Assembly (NCBI RefSeq): GCF_003569005.1
Contig: NZ_BCUR01000001.1
Coordinates: forward strand, 997,893 to 1,061,892
Direction of reading: 5' to 3'
From: Vibrio superstes
GTDB lineage: Bacteria > Pseudomonadota > Gammaproteobacteria > Enterobacterales > Vibrionaceae
Length of the DNA: 64,000 bases
In this document: one piece after another, positions 1-11,684 of the stretch
Position numbering within the stretch: the stretch's first letter is position 1
Layout: each line of letters opens with the position of its first letter
Made by a program: the position numbers and the translations under genes
The notes under the pieces: generated by a model
The model's input: the letters and a program-made list of their open reading frames with translations, nothing else
The model's database searches: none
Told to the model about the DNA's origin: nothing

Positions 1-306
1 AAAGAAGCTCGCGATCTCCCTATCTTTTTCTTTGATGGCTTAGATGAGGTTATCTTGAGTACGCATTTTGAACATTCACAAAAAGTGCCTGATGCGACGA
101 CAGCACTGTCCATTTTGCGAGTCAAGCCAGGGGTAGCAATAATACCTGAATCTATGCATGAACAAGGAGAACATCAGCCTATTGCGATTAATGGAGCAAA
201 TCATCTTCTCATTCGACGAGTATTACTTTGGTATCAAAATCTTCAGTTAAACCCAGAAAAAAGATTCATAATCAGTAACTTAATGAGCCTTCTTCAATCC
301 AACTGA
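1..306 (+). CDS. LysR-family regulator, 3' end only
   Basis: The reading frame is open from base 1 and stops with TGA at 304-306, so only the last 101 residues are present. The segment reads like the end of a LysR substrate-binding domain: the stretch KPGVAIIPESM matches the usual 'xGxGVAxLPExM' turn, followed by basic residues and a short final helix. The DNA-binding half lies outside the window. A TTG at 55 could be called as a start but the frame is open upstream of it, so this is a truncated gene and not a small protein. It points toward katG, but nothing shows that it regulates it. Confidence 0.7.
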   Translation, partial: KEARDLPIFFFDGLDEVILSTHFEHSQKVPDATTALSILRVKPGVAIIPESMHEQGEHQPIAINGANHLLIRRVLLWYQNLQLNPEKRFIISNLMSLLQSN

Positions 307-2952
<2,646 letters not shown>

Positions 2953-3025
2953 GAAAGATTGTTGCTTTTACTGAAGTGGTTTATGTAGGGTAAATTAACC
3001 ACCAAAATAGAATGTATTATTGATT

Positions 3026-3062
3026 ATGAAGGTAAGAGGTCTGTCCCTTGCCTTCATTTTTA
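3026..3062 (+). terminator. Rho-independent terminator of katG
   Basis: An 11-bp stem (ATGAAGGTAAG with CTTGCCTTCAT, one G-T wobble) is followed by TTTTTATTT. It lies 74 bases after the katG stop. Confidence 0.8.
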
Positions 3063-3289
3063 TTTAAGCAAGAGAATTAATGATTTTGAAGTTTGTAGAT
3101 TTATATAAGGTATTCAACACGCCAGGGTTGTTTATATTTTATTAGATAGTGCTTAACGCTATCCTGATATTGAGCGTGAATATAGTAACGAAAACTGCCC
3201 CAGACAGAGTAGTCAGATTAGGCTCGGATAGGCAATATATTTCTATGACCCGCCTAAATGATGTCGAAATGACAACTTGAAGCTACTTC

Positions 3290-3320
3290 TAAAAAGAACC
3301 TCACCTAAACGGTGAGGTTC
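3290..3320 (-). terminator. Terminator of the leftward ABC/pyrophosphatase operon
   Basis: Read on the minus strand, GAACCTCACC, loop GTTTA, GGTGAGGTTC is followed by TTTTTA. It lies about 90 bases beyond the pyrophosphatase stop and closes the four-gene leftward unit. The rest of 2953-3409 has no gene. Confidence 0.85.
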
Positions 3321-3409
3321 AATTAACCAGATGTACTAAAAAATAAAGGCCACTTTATCGATCCGGAGTAATAAGCACTTTGAACAATGGGTTAATAATC
3401 CGCGTAAAC

Positions 3410-3901
3410 TTATTTAGCGGAAGAAAATCTTTGTTGAGCAATGCCCAGCAGTTCTTTAGCTAAATGCTCATCTTTATAGCCATTAAGCTCAACGGTTTTT
3501 CGCCCTTCAGGAAGCTGCTTATAAACGCTGTAGAACGCATAGATTCGATCCAATTCAGCCTTAGGCAGATCGAAAACTGAATTGATTTCTGCGTAGGTCG
3601 GATCAACGTCTTCTACAGGGACGGCAATAAACTTCTCATCCTTTTCACCGCCATCGGTCATATCAATGTAGCCGATGACCTTGATATCAATATAAGTTGC
3701 AGGCAGTAAGGGTTCTCGAGTGATCACCAATACATCCGCCTCAGCGCCATCATCAGCTAAGGTTTCATCGATATAGCCGTAGTTTGCAGGGTAGCTAACT
3801 GGCATTGATTGGAAATGTTTAACTTTGAGTCGCCCTTTTTCATCAAAATTGTAGCGCGTAATACTTCCCGCAGGAATTTCAACTTTCATTGTGTAGTTCA
3901 T
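3410..3901 (-). CDS. Divergent family I inorganic pyrophosphatase-like protein
   Basis: 163 residues with the soluble family I pyrophosphatase fold: NYGYID at 40-45, DVLV at 56-59, MTDGGEKDEKFIAVP at 81-95, YK near the end. Compared from memory with E. coli Ppa, the metal ligands matching D65, D70, D97 and D102 are kept (D51, D56, D83, D88), as are E20, Y55 and K104. The catalytic D67 is replaced by Ala53 (DGAEAD instead of DGDPxD), and R43, E31 and K29 appear as His29, Asn18 and Arg16. It may therefore be slow or act on another phosphoanhydride or phosphonate. It is the last gene of an operon with an ABC importer (8 bases after the ATPase), which suggests it processes the imported compound; that is inference. 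AAGG precedes the ATG. Confidence 0.85.
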   Translation of the reverse strand: MNYTMKVEIPAGSITRYNFDEKGRLKVKHFQSMPVSYPANYGYIDETLADDGAEADVLVITREPLLPATYIDIKVIGYIDMTDGGEKDEKFIAVPVEDVDPTYAEINSVFDLPKAELDRIYAFYSVYKQLPEGRKTVELNGYKDEHLAKELLGIAQQRFSSAK

Positions 3902-3909
3902 GGTTTACC

Positions 3910-5001
3910 TTATTCGTTGATCAGTAGGCAATGCTCAAAGGGCATATCAACATTGACCTTGCTGCCTGCTTCTAGAGATTGTGGGTGTTGAATTGGGATA
4001 TTAATTTCAGAGCCAACATCGATATCGATTCTCCAGTGACTCCCTTCGAAGTTGGACTTTATAACTCGACCTGCGACGGTGTTTTCATCTTTTTCTAATA
4101 CCGATGAAAAGCGAAGGCCAGAGCTGCGAAGCCATAAATGCTTGCTGGTGCCACCTGCATCGCATGAGGGTTTGGCGTTGATGTACTGCCCAAGAAAGTA
4201 TGCACTAGCGACTTGCTCTTGATGATCGATATGCACTTTGTCTAACGGCAGTTTGCAGTCAAAGCCGGCCAAAGAAGCAATCCATGGAGAGCTAGGTGCA
4301 GAGAACAAGGCTTGGGGTGAATCAATTTGTTCGATCTCACCATCTTTCATTACGATAATTTTGTCGGCGAACGCACAGGCTTCCAGGGGATCGTGTGTCA
4401 CGTAAAGAACCGTCTTATTTAGACGCTTAAACAGCTTGGAAAACTCAGAGCGCATCTCGGCTCTTAACTGAATATCTAAATTAGACAATGGTTCGTCAAA
4501 CAGCAGCACATCGGGGTTGGTTGCAATTGCTCTAGCGATAGATACACGTTGAGCCTGACCACCCGATAGTTCTCTAGGGTAGCGTTCCGCATATTGAGTG
4601 ATTTGTAGCAACTCAAGCATCTCATTAACGCGGTAAGCTCGGTCTTCTTTATTCATTTTGTTGAGGCCATAGCCAATAATGTCTTTGACTTTCATATGTG
4701 GCCACAAAGCATAATCTTGAAACACCATATTCATTTGTCGCTGCTCTGGTGGCGCAACCTTAGGGCCTTCAGTGATTAAAGTGTCTTGTAATTTGACCGA
4801 TCCTTGGTCCGGTGCATCGATACCGGCGACAATTTTTAGTAGTGACGATTTACCGGATCCAGAAGGGCCAACGATGCAGTAAACCTGTCCTTCTTCAAGA
4901 GTGAACGAAACGTCTTTAAGGATATGTTGTTTTCCAATTGAACGATGAATGTTACTGCAGCTTAAAAAGGCTTTTGACGGTATATTTAAGTTAGTAGGCA
5001 T
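3910..5001 (-). CDS. ABC importer ATP-binding subunit (iron/phosphonate/polyamine type)
   Basis: 363-residue ATPase energising uptake with the neighbouring permease and binding protein at the inner membrane. The nucleotide-binding domain occupies roughly residues 12-240: Walker A GPSGSGKSS, Q-loop VFQDYALWPHM, signature LSGGQAQRV, Walker B VLLFDEPLSNLD, switch His in VTHD. The remaining ~120 residues form a TOBE-like regulatory/substrate domain, as in FbpC, PotA and PhnT proteins. Six bases separate it from the permease stop, so they are co-transcribed. Substrate is not evident from sequence; ferric iron, 2-aminoethylphosphonate or a phosphate ester are the families' known choices. Confidence 0.9.
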   Translation of the reverse strand: MPTNLNIPSKAFLSCSNIHRSIGKQHILKDVSFTLEEGQVYCIVGPSGSGKSSLLKIVAGIDAPDQGSVKLQDTLITEGPKVAPPEQRQMNMVFQDYALWPHMKVKDIIGYGLNKMNKEDRAYRVNEMLELLQITQYAERYPRELSGGQAQRVSIARAIATNPDVLLFDEPLSNLDIQLRAEMRSEFSKLFKRLNKTVLYVTHDPLEACAFADKIIVMKDGEIEQIDSPQALFSAPSSPWIASLAGFDCKLPLDKVHIDHQEQVASAYFLGQYINAKPSCDAGGTSKHLWLRSSGLRFSSVLEKDENTVAGRVIKSNFEGSHWRIDIDVGSEINIPIQHPQSLEAGSKVNVDMPFEHCLLINE

Positions 5002-5007
5002 GAATTA

Positions 5008-6756
5008 TTACTCTTTAATCAAATGGCCAAAGTGGCGGCGTAACAGCGCGTTGCATACAGCGATAATGATGGCAGCAACCGTACCTGCAATGAACACAGC
5101 AGCAGTAGAGATACCATATTCCCCTGAGTTAAATTGAGCACTCACAAAAGGAGCGAGCATCTCGAAGCGAGGAGGTCTAAGCATAGAATTAATCGCTAGT
5201 TCAAAGATGCTTGAACCAAAGCCAGATAAAGTGGCTGAAATAATCGCTGTAAGGACCAAGGGCATCACAATCGTATATAAACGTCGCGCTAATCCGGCTC
5301 CTTGCAGTCTTGCTGCATTTAGCTGACTGAGTGGTACTTGCGCCATCGCACCCATCAATATTCGAACTGCAACTGGGACAGATGTGGCTGTTGAAGCAAG
5401 GACTAGCAGTTCGGACTTTCCGTATAAATTGAGCCCGATAGTTGAAAGCCAAGGCGAGTTCCATACAAAGATAAAGCCGACACCAAGAATGACACCAGGG
5501 ATAGCCATTGAGAGCGTACATGCTGAATCAATGATCTTGTTCATGCCGTTAGAAGTGAAGGTTAATAGGTAGGCGGCTAAGAAAGCTAAAATCCCGCTTA
5601 GAATGGCCGATTGACCTGCAATAGTGATCGAATTAACCAAACTGTCTGCAAACAATGAACGCTCTGCAAACAAATTAATGTAGTTGATAGCACTAAAGTT
5701 ACCTATGAAGAAACCGTTCCATAGTTGCCCCATAAACGACACCATAAAACTGGTACCTATAGGTATTCCCACAGCAACAAATAGAAAGGACCATACGCTG
5801 GTAGCTAAGAGTTTAGAGTAAGGTGCAACAGGTGTTTCTTGCATACCTGTTTGGCTAGAGAGAAACTGGTAAGGTTTTGCGCGAAGAATCCAAAAATAAG
5901 CTGCCAATGCGATAAACATAATGATGGCGAGATACGTGGCTAAGATACCGGCTAAATCGAAACGAATCGGTGAATGATTTATCGCCGCGTAAATAGTATA
6001 TGGGAGCGTTGGGTAACGGTAACTGGTTGCAAGAGCAGCTGGCAAACCAAAGTCACCAATGGTATCAATAAAGACGAGTACAACACCCGATAGCAGAGCC
6101 GGAAGCAGCAGAGGTAGACGAATAGTGAAGAATACTTGCCAAGCAGGGCGGCCACAGAGTCTTCCGGCCAAACTTAGGTTCTTCATACTCCACTGCAATG
6201 CGGCTGACATCGCTAAATAAGCAAGTGGAAAGTTCTTCATCGCCATTATAAACACCAATCCATTGGGATTGAAAATCAGCTCTGACACAAAGCTTGAGCC
6301 TGTTAATTGCGTTGCGATGCCCGAACGACTGGCAAATAATACCCAGCCTTGTGCGATCACAAATGATGGAATGATTAAAATACACCACACGACTAGGTCA
6401 ACATATCGGCTACCTGGAAAACGATATGAATGACGCGCTATTGCAAGCATGGCGCCCATAACGCCACCAATTAGGCCTGCGCCAATAGAGAGGTATAGGC
6501 TATTTTTGAGAGATGCCATCCAAAGGCGTCGTTTGAAAATTTCACCTAACCCTGCAGCATCAGAGCCGACTTCAACCCAGTGTAATAAAGGTTGAATGAC
6601 CACCATAAGCATTGGTAGCAAAACTAAAATGGCGAGTATAGCTAGGACCAATACACCAAGAATTTGGTCAGGAGATAGCCAATTTGTGGGTTTGATTTTT
6701 TGCCAAAATGAAGGCGCAGCATTTTGCTGCGCCTTGTTTGTTGTGATGGTAAGCAT
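5008..6756 (-). CDS. ABC importer permease, fused two-module (FbpB/PhnU-like)
   Basis: 582-residue inner-membrane protein with about 12 predicted hydrophobic segments arranged as two tandem binding-protein-dependent transport modules. Such double-length permeases are typical of ferric iron and some phosphonate importers. EAA-type loops that dock the ATPase are visible in each half (for example RLCGRPAWQVFFTIRLPLL near 200 and AARLQGAGLARRLYTIVMPLV near 490). It lies between the binding protein (2-base gap) and the ATPase (6-base gap). Transport direction is import, judged from the periplasmic partner. Confidence 0.9.
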   Translation of the reverse strand: MLTITTNKAQQNAAPSFWQKIKPTNWLSPDQILGVLVLAILAILVLLPMLMVVIQPLLHWVEVGSDAAGLGEIFKRRLWMASLKNSLYLSIGAGLIGGVMGAMLAIARHSYRFPGSRYVDLVVWCILIIPSFVIAQGWVLFASRSGIATQLTGSSFVSELIFNPNGLVFIMAMKNFPLAYLAMSAALQWSMKNLSLAGRLCGRPAWQVFFTIRLPLLLPALLSGVVLVFIDTIGDFGLPAALATSYRYPTLPYTIYAAINHSPIRFDLAGILATYLAIIMFIALAAYFWILRAKPYQFLSSQTGMQETPVAPYSKLLATSVWSFLFVAVGIPIGTSFMVSFMGQLWNGFFIGNFSAINYINLFAERSLFADSLVNSITIAGQSAILSGILAFLAAYLLTFTSNGMNKIIDSACTLSMAIPGVILGVGFIFVWNSPWLSTIGLNLYGKSELLVLASTATSVPVAVRILMGAMAQVPLSQLNAARLQGAGLARRLYTIVMPLVLTAIISATLSGFGSSIFELAINSMLRPPRFEMLAPFVSAQFNSGEYGISTAAVFIAGTVAAIIIAVCNALLRRHFGHLIKE

Positions 6757-6758
6757 AA

Positions 6759-7742
6759 TTAGTTAATTGCGTTATCAGCGAACCAGCTTTTGATCGCTTC
6801 GTCGTTTTTGTAAGCGAATTGTACTGGGGTAAAATTGTATTTTACTTCAGAACCTGGACCAAAAGAGACTTCTGTAGCTTGTGTTATTGTTGGACGGAAA
6901 ACACCATCACTGCCACCGTTGTCGGCTAGGAACTGTTGGCCTTTTTCACTTAACATCCACTCAGTAAATGCTTGAGTTGTTTCTTGGTGTTTGGTTTGGG
7001 ACTGGACACCAAATGCGCGAACTGTGGCAGGTGCACCAGATTCCGGCCAGATGATTTCAAAATCAGCACCTTGTTCTACAAACGTGTACGCTTGTTGTGA
7101 AGTGAGCAACGCAACTTCTATTTCACCTGATTGCAATGCACGGCCTGTTGGACCATTGGTGCGGAAAATTCGCAAGCCATTGTCAAACGCATCCGAGAAC
7201 AGTTTACGAGCACTTTCATCACCTAGTTGGTGGAACAAACCCGCAACACATGGATAAGCAGGGGCTGCGACAGAAGGGTCAGCCATGCCGACTAAGCCCT
7301 TTAACTCTGGTTTAGTGATATCTTGATAGTTGTTGATTTCAATGTTGTTGTCTTTACGTTTTACAATCACACAAGCAGAAGAGATACCTACTGGATAGTA
7401 AGCCGAGTTATTGGGAACAAGAGCTTTTGCTTCGTTAGTTAAGTTACCTGCATTCTCTGCGTTTAAATTCTCTTTTAAATCGCCACTAGCGTTTAGAGAG
7501 TGCAGGGTGTTGTCTCCATTGAATAGAATTAAGTCCCATTGTGGGTTGCTACGCTCTGCTGCAACGCGTGCTATTAGGTTACCGCCCGACATTTTCACAA
7601 CATCAAGTTCATAGCCTGTATCTTTGGTAAATTGGTCACCAATGATCTCTTCGAAATCATTAGTATAAAGTACGGGTGCAGCAATAGATTGGGCGCTAAA
7701 AGCCCCAATGATTACTAAAGGAATAAACTTTAATTTGCTCAT
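6759..7742 (-). CDS. Periplasmic substrate-binding protein of the ABC importer
   Basis: 327 residues. Residues 1-22 form a signal peptide ending SIAA, so the mature protein is periplasmic. The body matches the Fe3+/2-aminoethylphosphonate/putrescine class of binding proteins (LYTNDFEEII at the N-terminus, NGPTGRALQSGEIEVALLTS in the hinge region). The tandem-tyrosine iron site of FbpA proteins is not obvious, which argues mildly against ferric iron as ligand. First gene of the leftward operon, divergent from a LysR gene 204 bases away. Confidence 0.85.
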   Translation of the reverse strand: MSKLKFIPLVIIGAFSAQSIAAPVLYTNDFEEIIGDQFTKDTGYELDVVKMSGGNLIARVAAERSNPQWDLILFNGDNTLHSLNASGDLKENLNAENAGNLTNEAKALVPNNSAYYPVGISSACVIVKRKDNNIEINNYQDITKPELKGLVGMADPSVAAPAYPCVAGLFHQLGDESARKLFSDAFDNGLRIFRTNGPTGRALQSGEIEVALLTSQQAYTFVEQGADFEIIWPESGAPATVRAFGVQSQTKHQETTQAFTEWMLSEKGQQFLADNGGSDGVFRPTITQATEVSFGPGSEVKYNFTPVQFAYKNDEAIKSWFADNAIN

Positions 7743-7825
7743 TTTTAAACTGCCTTGTCATATTGCATTTGAGTGAATTTGGGTAAGATTACGAGTTTCT
7801 GGTTAGGCATTTTATGAGTTGAATA

Positions 7826-7930
7826 CGACAAAACAATGATAGATATAATCAAAACTGTTTGGACAAAAAGTTGAAAGTGGATTCATCTATCCGTCACATT
7901 TATATGGCAAACTGCCAAGCTATTTTGTCG
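7826..7930. promoter_or_regulatory. Divergent control region with CGACAAAA inverted repeat
   Basis: The region between the ABC operon and the LysR gene carries CGACAAAA at 7826-7833 and its exact complement TTTTGTCG at 7923-7930. Such spaced repeats are compatible with LysR-type binding, but no binding is proven. Confidence 0.35.
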
Positions 7931-7946
7931 AACTTCGATAAGAATA

Positions 7947-8846
7947 TTGAACAATACTTCCTTTTCTCACATGCTCTCATTTGTTCACTCCGTCAAATGT
8001 GGAAGCTTTTCTGAAGCCGGCAGAAACATTGGCATTACCGCCTCAGCTGTCAGCAAGAATGTGTCTCGTTTAGAGGAGTCGTATGGTGTTCGTTTGATTC
8101 GCCGTACCACTCGTACGTTAGTACCGACCGACTTAGGAGTGCAGGTATTTCAAAAATTAGAGGCAATACTGGCGGACTTGGAAAGTGTAGAAAACGATAT
8201 TCAAGACTCCATTAGTACTCCAAGAGGAAATATCAGTATTAAGCTGCCTAGGGTTTATGGTGGTCGATATATTGTCCCGCTTCTGCATAATTTTGCTCAA
8301 CAGCACCCAGAACTAACGTTTGACATTATGCTCGATGATCGACCATCTAATCTCATCGAGAATAAGTTCGATCTTGCGATCCACATCGGTGAACTTACCG
8401 ACAGTAATCTGATTGCTCGTAAGCTTGATGAAGAGCAACTCACTACCTGTGCCTCTCCCGAATACCTTGAGGCTTATGGGCTGCCTAGTACGCCCGATGA
8501 CTTGGTCGAGCACCAGTGTTTGGTTTTACGTTCTCAAACTTCTGGGATGTCCGAAAAATGGAGTTTTAAAGTCGGACATAAAGAGCAGCGCATCAACTTG
8601 AAAAGTCGATTTATCATTAATGATGGCATGGCTTTGGTGCGTGGTGCTGATAAAGGCATGGGTATTGTCCAACTTCCAAGAAATATGCTTGGCCGCTCCG
8701 TCGATGCTGACCGATTAAAGGTGATACTAAAACAGTATCAACCAGCAGCGACACCCATTTACTTACTGTATGCTGATAGCAATCAACCCAATCGTAGCAA
8801 GGTGTTGATTGATTATTTGATCTCTAAGAGAGGCAGAATCAGTTAG
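7947..8846 (+). CDS. LysR-family transcriptional regulator (CrgA-like)
   Basis: 299 residues: an N-terminal winged helix-turn-helix (GSFSEAGRNIGITASAVSKNVSRLEE, residues ~20-45) and a C-terminal effector-binding domain (~90-295). The annotated start is TTG at 7947; an ATG at 7971 would shorten it by eight residues and cut close to the first helix, so TTG is preferred. It is divergent from the ABC importer/pyrophosphatase operon, the classical arrangement for a LysR regulator of its neighbour. Effector unknown. Confidence 0.9.
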   Translation: MNNTSFSHMLSFVHSVKCGSFSEAGRNIGITASAVSKNVSRLEESYGVRLIRRTTRTLVPTDLGVQVFQKLEAILADLESVENDIQDSISTPRGNISIKLPRVYGGRYIVPLLHNFAQQHPELTFDIMLDDRPSNLIENKFDLAIHIGELTDSNLIARKLDEEQLTTCASPEYLEAYGLPSTPDDLVEHQCLVLRSQTSGMSEKWSFKVGHKEQRINLKSRFIINDGMALVRGADKGMGIVQLPRNMLGRSVDADRLKVILKQYQPAATPIYLLYADSNQPNRSKVLIDYLISKRGRIS

Positions 8847-8941
8847 TCTGAATGATCCGGAATAGGTTGGTTAGATATAGATTTCCTCTCTGATCGCGAA
8901 GAGAAGACTTATCTAAGCTAGGTTCATAACCTCACTATGTA

Positions 8942-9140
8942 ATGTCTTGTTTCAAATTCCTAGTATCTGCAGCACTTGCACTCCCTTTAGTAGGCTGCTT
9001 TGGTTCCAGTGACCAAGAAGGCGTCACCGGTGAGAAATCAGAGATAAGTGTCGCGATGATGGTTCCTCCAAGGAGCGGGCTCTCTCCGTTGTCGGATGAC
9101 GCGTTCAAATTATCACGTTGGAATACCCCGAGTCAGGTTA
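8942..9140 (+). pseudogene. Remnant of a peptide/oligopeptide ABC-binding lipoprotein
   Basis: An ATG at 8942 opens a frame with a lipoprotein signal (lipobox LVGC, Cys19) followed by a stretch like the start of solute-binding family 5 proteins (MVPPRSGLSPLSDDAFKLSRW). After about residue 65 the similarity stops and the frame runs into the opposite strand of the ABC exporter gene. The normal protein has over 500 residues, so about 90% is missing, probably by deletion up to the exporter 3' end. Confidence 0.65.
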
Positions 9141-10925
9141 TTACTCTTTGTAAGTTTCTTGTTGGATGTCCCATAGCTTGCGATAAAAGCCCTTTTGCAT
9201 CAGAAGATCGTCGTGCGTACCTTGCTCAACTACTTGTCCTTGACTCAATACCACAATGTTGTCGGCATCAACAATGGTAGATAGTCGATGAGCAATCACT
9301 AAGCTGGTGTGCTGGTTTGCAAGTTGAGCCATCGCTTCTAAGATTGATTTTTCTGAGTGACTGTCTAAGCTTGACGTCGCTTCATCAAACAGCATTATTG
9401 GTGCCTGTTTGAGTATGGCGCGAGCAATGGCAATGCGCTGCTTTTCACCACCAGAGAGTTTTAAACCTCGCTCACCAACCGTGGTTTGATAGCCATCTGG
9501 CAAGCTCTCAATAAACGTTTTTAGGTGTGCCATTTCGATCGCTAGATAAATTTCATCTTCGCTGGCATCCGGACGGCCGTAGCTGACATTATTGAAAATA
9601 GTATCGTTAAATAGCACAGTATCTTGCGGAACGATGGCAATCTCTTGGCGAAGCGACTCTTGGGTCACACTTGAAATAGATTGCCCGTCTAATCGAATGT
9701 CACCCGAGTCGATGTCATAAAATCGAAAAAGCAGTTTTACTAAGGTCGATTTACCCGCACCGCTGTCGCCCACAACCGCGACCTTTTTGCCTGCGGGAAC
9801 GGTAAAGCTGATCCCTTTCAATATGGGTCTTTTGTCATCATACCCAAAGGTAACGTTATCAAACTCAATGTTTCCAGAAGATAGGTTAAGCGTGGTGCTG
9901 TTGTCGTTGTTGACAATCTTAGGGGGCGTGTCGAGTAGTTCAAACATACGCTCAATGTTGGCCAAAGACCCACGAATTTCGCGATAGACAAATCCTAGGA
10001 AGTTAAGCGGAATAAACATCTGCATCATAAAAGTGTTGATCAGCACGAAATCACCCAAGCTCATTTCTCCTGAATGTACGCTGAATGCTGCAAGCATCAT
10101 CATCGCGGTCATTCCGGCAGAAATAATAAAAGCTTGCCCACCGTTTAGGGCAAATAGCGACAGACGGTTGCTTCGACGCGCCTGCTCCCACTTGTGCAGT
10201 GCGTCGTCATATCGGTTTGCTTCGAACTGTTCGTTGTTAAAATACTTAACGGTTTCATAGTTGAGTAAACTGTCGATTGCTTTAGTGTTGGAGTTAGAGT
10301 CAGCGAGTGCTGCTTCCTTGACATACTTGGTGCGCTTTTCCGTGGCAACAACAGAAAACGCCACATAGAGTCCGATGGAAATCATGGTAATTAAGGCAAA
10401 CCAAGGGTCGTAGGCCATAAAGAAGATAATGATCACCACGGCTATTTCTAAGAACGTGGGCACGATATTGAACACCATAAAACGCATCAAAAAACTGATG
10501 CCGGAGGTGCCGCGATCGATGTCTCTGGACAGTCCGCCGGTTCGCCTCTCCAAGTGAAAGCCTAGGTCGAGTTTGTGCAGGTGTTGAAACACTTCTAGTC
10601 CCAAACGACGCATGGCTCTCTCAGTGACGCGGCCGAACAGGGTATCGCGGATCTCTCCTAGTAGGGTATTGATCAAACGAACCACTCCATAAGCGAGCAC
10701 TAACGCCACAGGTACTGCAATAGCTTGGGTTGTCGCTGCATCCAAATCATCAACAATGTGCTTGAGGATGAACGGCAAACCAATATTAGCCGCTTTAGCC
10801 AGTACCAGACAAAACAACGCAATCGCGATGCGCGCTTTGAACTCAAGCAAGTAGGGGATGAGTTTAGAAAACACACGCCAGTTAATAGGGGTGTCGGGAC
10901 GGTCTAGAATTCGTGAAGCTCGCAT
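9141..10925 (-). CDS. Atm1/HMT1-type ABC exporter (fused TM and ATPase)
   Basis: Half-size exporter with six membrane segments (~30-315) and an ATPase domain: Walker A GDSGAGKST, Q-loop VPQDTVLFNDTI, signature LSGGEKQR, Walker B IMLFDEATSSLD, switch His in VIAHRLSTIV. The length, the SLLNYETVKYFNNE stretch and the D-loop context match the Atm1 heavy-metal/glutathione-conjugate exporter family, which works as a homodimer. I place the start at ATG 10925 because AAGGAAAT precedes it; an upstream TTG at 10958 adds 11 unconserved residues. Substrate is inferred from family only. Confidence 0.9.
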   Translation of the reverse strand: MRASRILDRPDTPINWRVFSKLIPYLLEFKARIAIALFCLVLAKAANIGLPFILKHIVDDLDAATTQAIAVPVALVLAYGVVRLINTLLGEIRDTLFGRVTERAMRRLGLEVFQHLHKLDLGFHLERRTGGLSRDIDRGTSGISFLMRFMVFNIVPTFLEIAVVIIIFFMAYDPWFALITMISIGLYVAFSVVATEKRTKYVKEAALADSNSNTKAIDSLLNYETVKYFNNEQFEANRYDDALHKWEQARRSNRLSLFALNGGQAFIISAGMTAMMMLAAFSVHSGEMSLGDFVLINTFMMQMFIPLNFLGFVYREIRGSLANIERMFELLDTPPKIVNNDNSTTLNLSSGNIEFDNVTFGYDDKRPILKGISFTVPAGKKVAVVGDSGAGKSTLVKLLFRFYDIDSGDIRLDGQSISSVTQESLRQEIAIVPQDTVLFNDTIFNNVSYGRPDASEDEIYLAIEMAHLKTFIESLPDGYQTTVGERGLKLSGGEKQRIAIARAILKQAPIMLFDEATSSLDSHSEKSILEAMAQLANQHTSLVIAHRLSTIVDADNIVVLSQGQVVEQGTHDDLLMQKGFYRKLWDIQQETYKE

Positions 10926-11140
10926 AATTTCCTTACGACGACATACTCGTGAACTCAAAGAGGGAATACTATCCTATTTCAATGAGTGATTGGCAATGTT
11001 ACGTCTCATTCTCATTCGTTCGCTAGAGTATTGTTCTAGCGTTAAAAAAACCTTGTAAGAATCGTGAATTTTTTCAAGACTTAACCCAAACTCTAGATCG
11101 TAAACATGAAGACTGCGTTCCCAATAATAGGAGAAACATT

Positions 11141-11416
11141 ATGAAAACGTTGCATCTTGCAATGATCACTGCAACTGCTCTATTTACTTTGACTGCCTGT
11201 GAGTCAATGTCTACGACCAATAATATAGACGGCAAAGATATGGATGCGAAACAAGAGATGAGCGATAACATCGAGCAACAGGAAATTGGTTCATTGATGG
11301 GACATCCATTGCGTACTTACACCAGCGGATCAATGCTTACAATGGATCACAACCCCGATCGCGTAAACATCGAAGTCGACTCTGAAGGGAAAATCGTCAA
11401 AATTTGGAAAGGTTAG
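11141..11416 (+). CDS. Small lipoprotein, I78 peptidase-inhibitor family
   Basis: 91 residues with a lipoprotein signal peptide (lipobox LTAC, Cys20), so probably anchored in the envelope. The C-terminal 40 residues (HPLRTYTSGSMLTMDHNPDR, then VNIEVDSEGKIVKIW) match the I78 inhibitor pattern 'vR.i.pGs.vTmDy.pDRlnv.lDe.g.I'. Family members bind serine proteases; here the role could be protection from host or competitor proteases. AGGAG precedes the ATG at good spacing. Monocistronic. Family call fairly firm, function inferred. Confidence 0.75.
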   Translation: MKTLHLAMITATALFTLTACESMSTTNNIDGKDMDAKQEMSDNIEQQEIGSLMGHPLRTYTSGSMLTMDHNPDRVNIEVDSEGKIVKIWKG

Positions 11417-11474
11417 GATAGAGGACACGGTCAAGTTAACTAGAAATAGACTGCAGATCTCAGCTTAACTCCGA

Positions 11475-11684
11475 TTATCCAGCAGTAACATCATTTCACC
11501 GAGCAAAAGCATCCGATCTGCGGCTTTTGTAAACTTCGGCACGGCACAAGTGCTTTTGCAAATTGAAAGCGTCATATACCGTAGAAAAAATGTTGAGAAA
11601 ACGCTGCGCATGTACCCCACTCTTAAATTGCCTCATCTGTGGCTCCCTAACTCTTGTTGGCGCATGGGAGCTTTTACTAGGCAT
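11475..11684 (-). pseudogene. IS6-like transposase C-terminal fragment
   Basis: Minus-strand frame resembling the end of IS6-type DDE transposases (SHAPTRVREPQMRQFKS, then HAQRFLNIFSTVYDAFNLQKH). The frame is interrupted by TGA at 11496-11498 where TGG would give AFARWNDVTAG and a natural stop TAA at 11475. The 5' part is lost exactly where an 81-bp repeat begins (11684). It is a dead remnant. Confidence 0.6.

Noticed and set aside
8942..9280. 112-residue lipoprotein gene
   Set aside because: Only the first ~65 codons resemble a protein family; the rest is antisense to the ABC exporter. Treated as a remnant.
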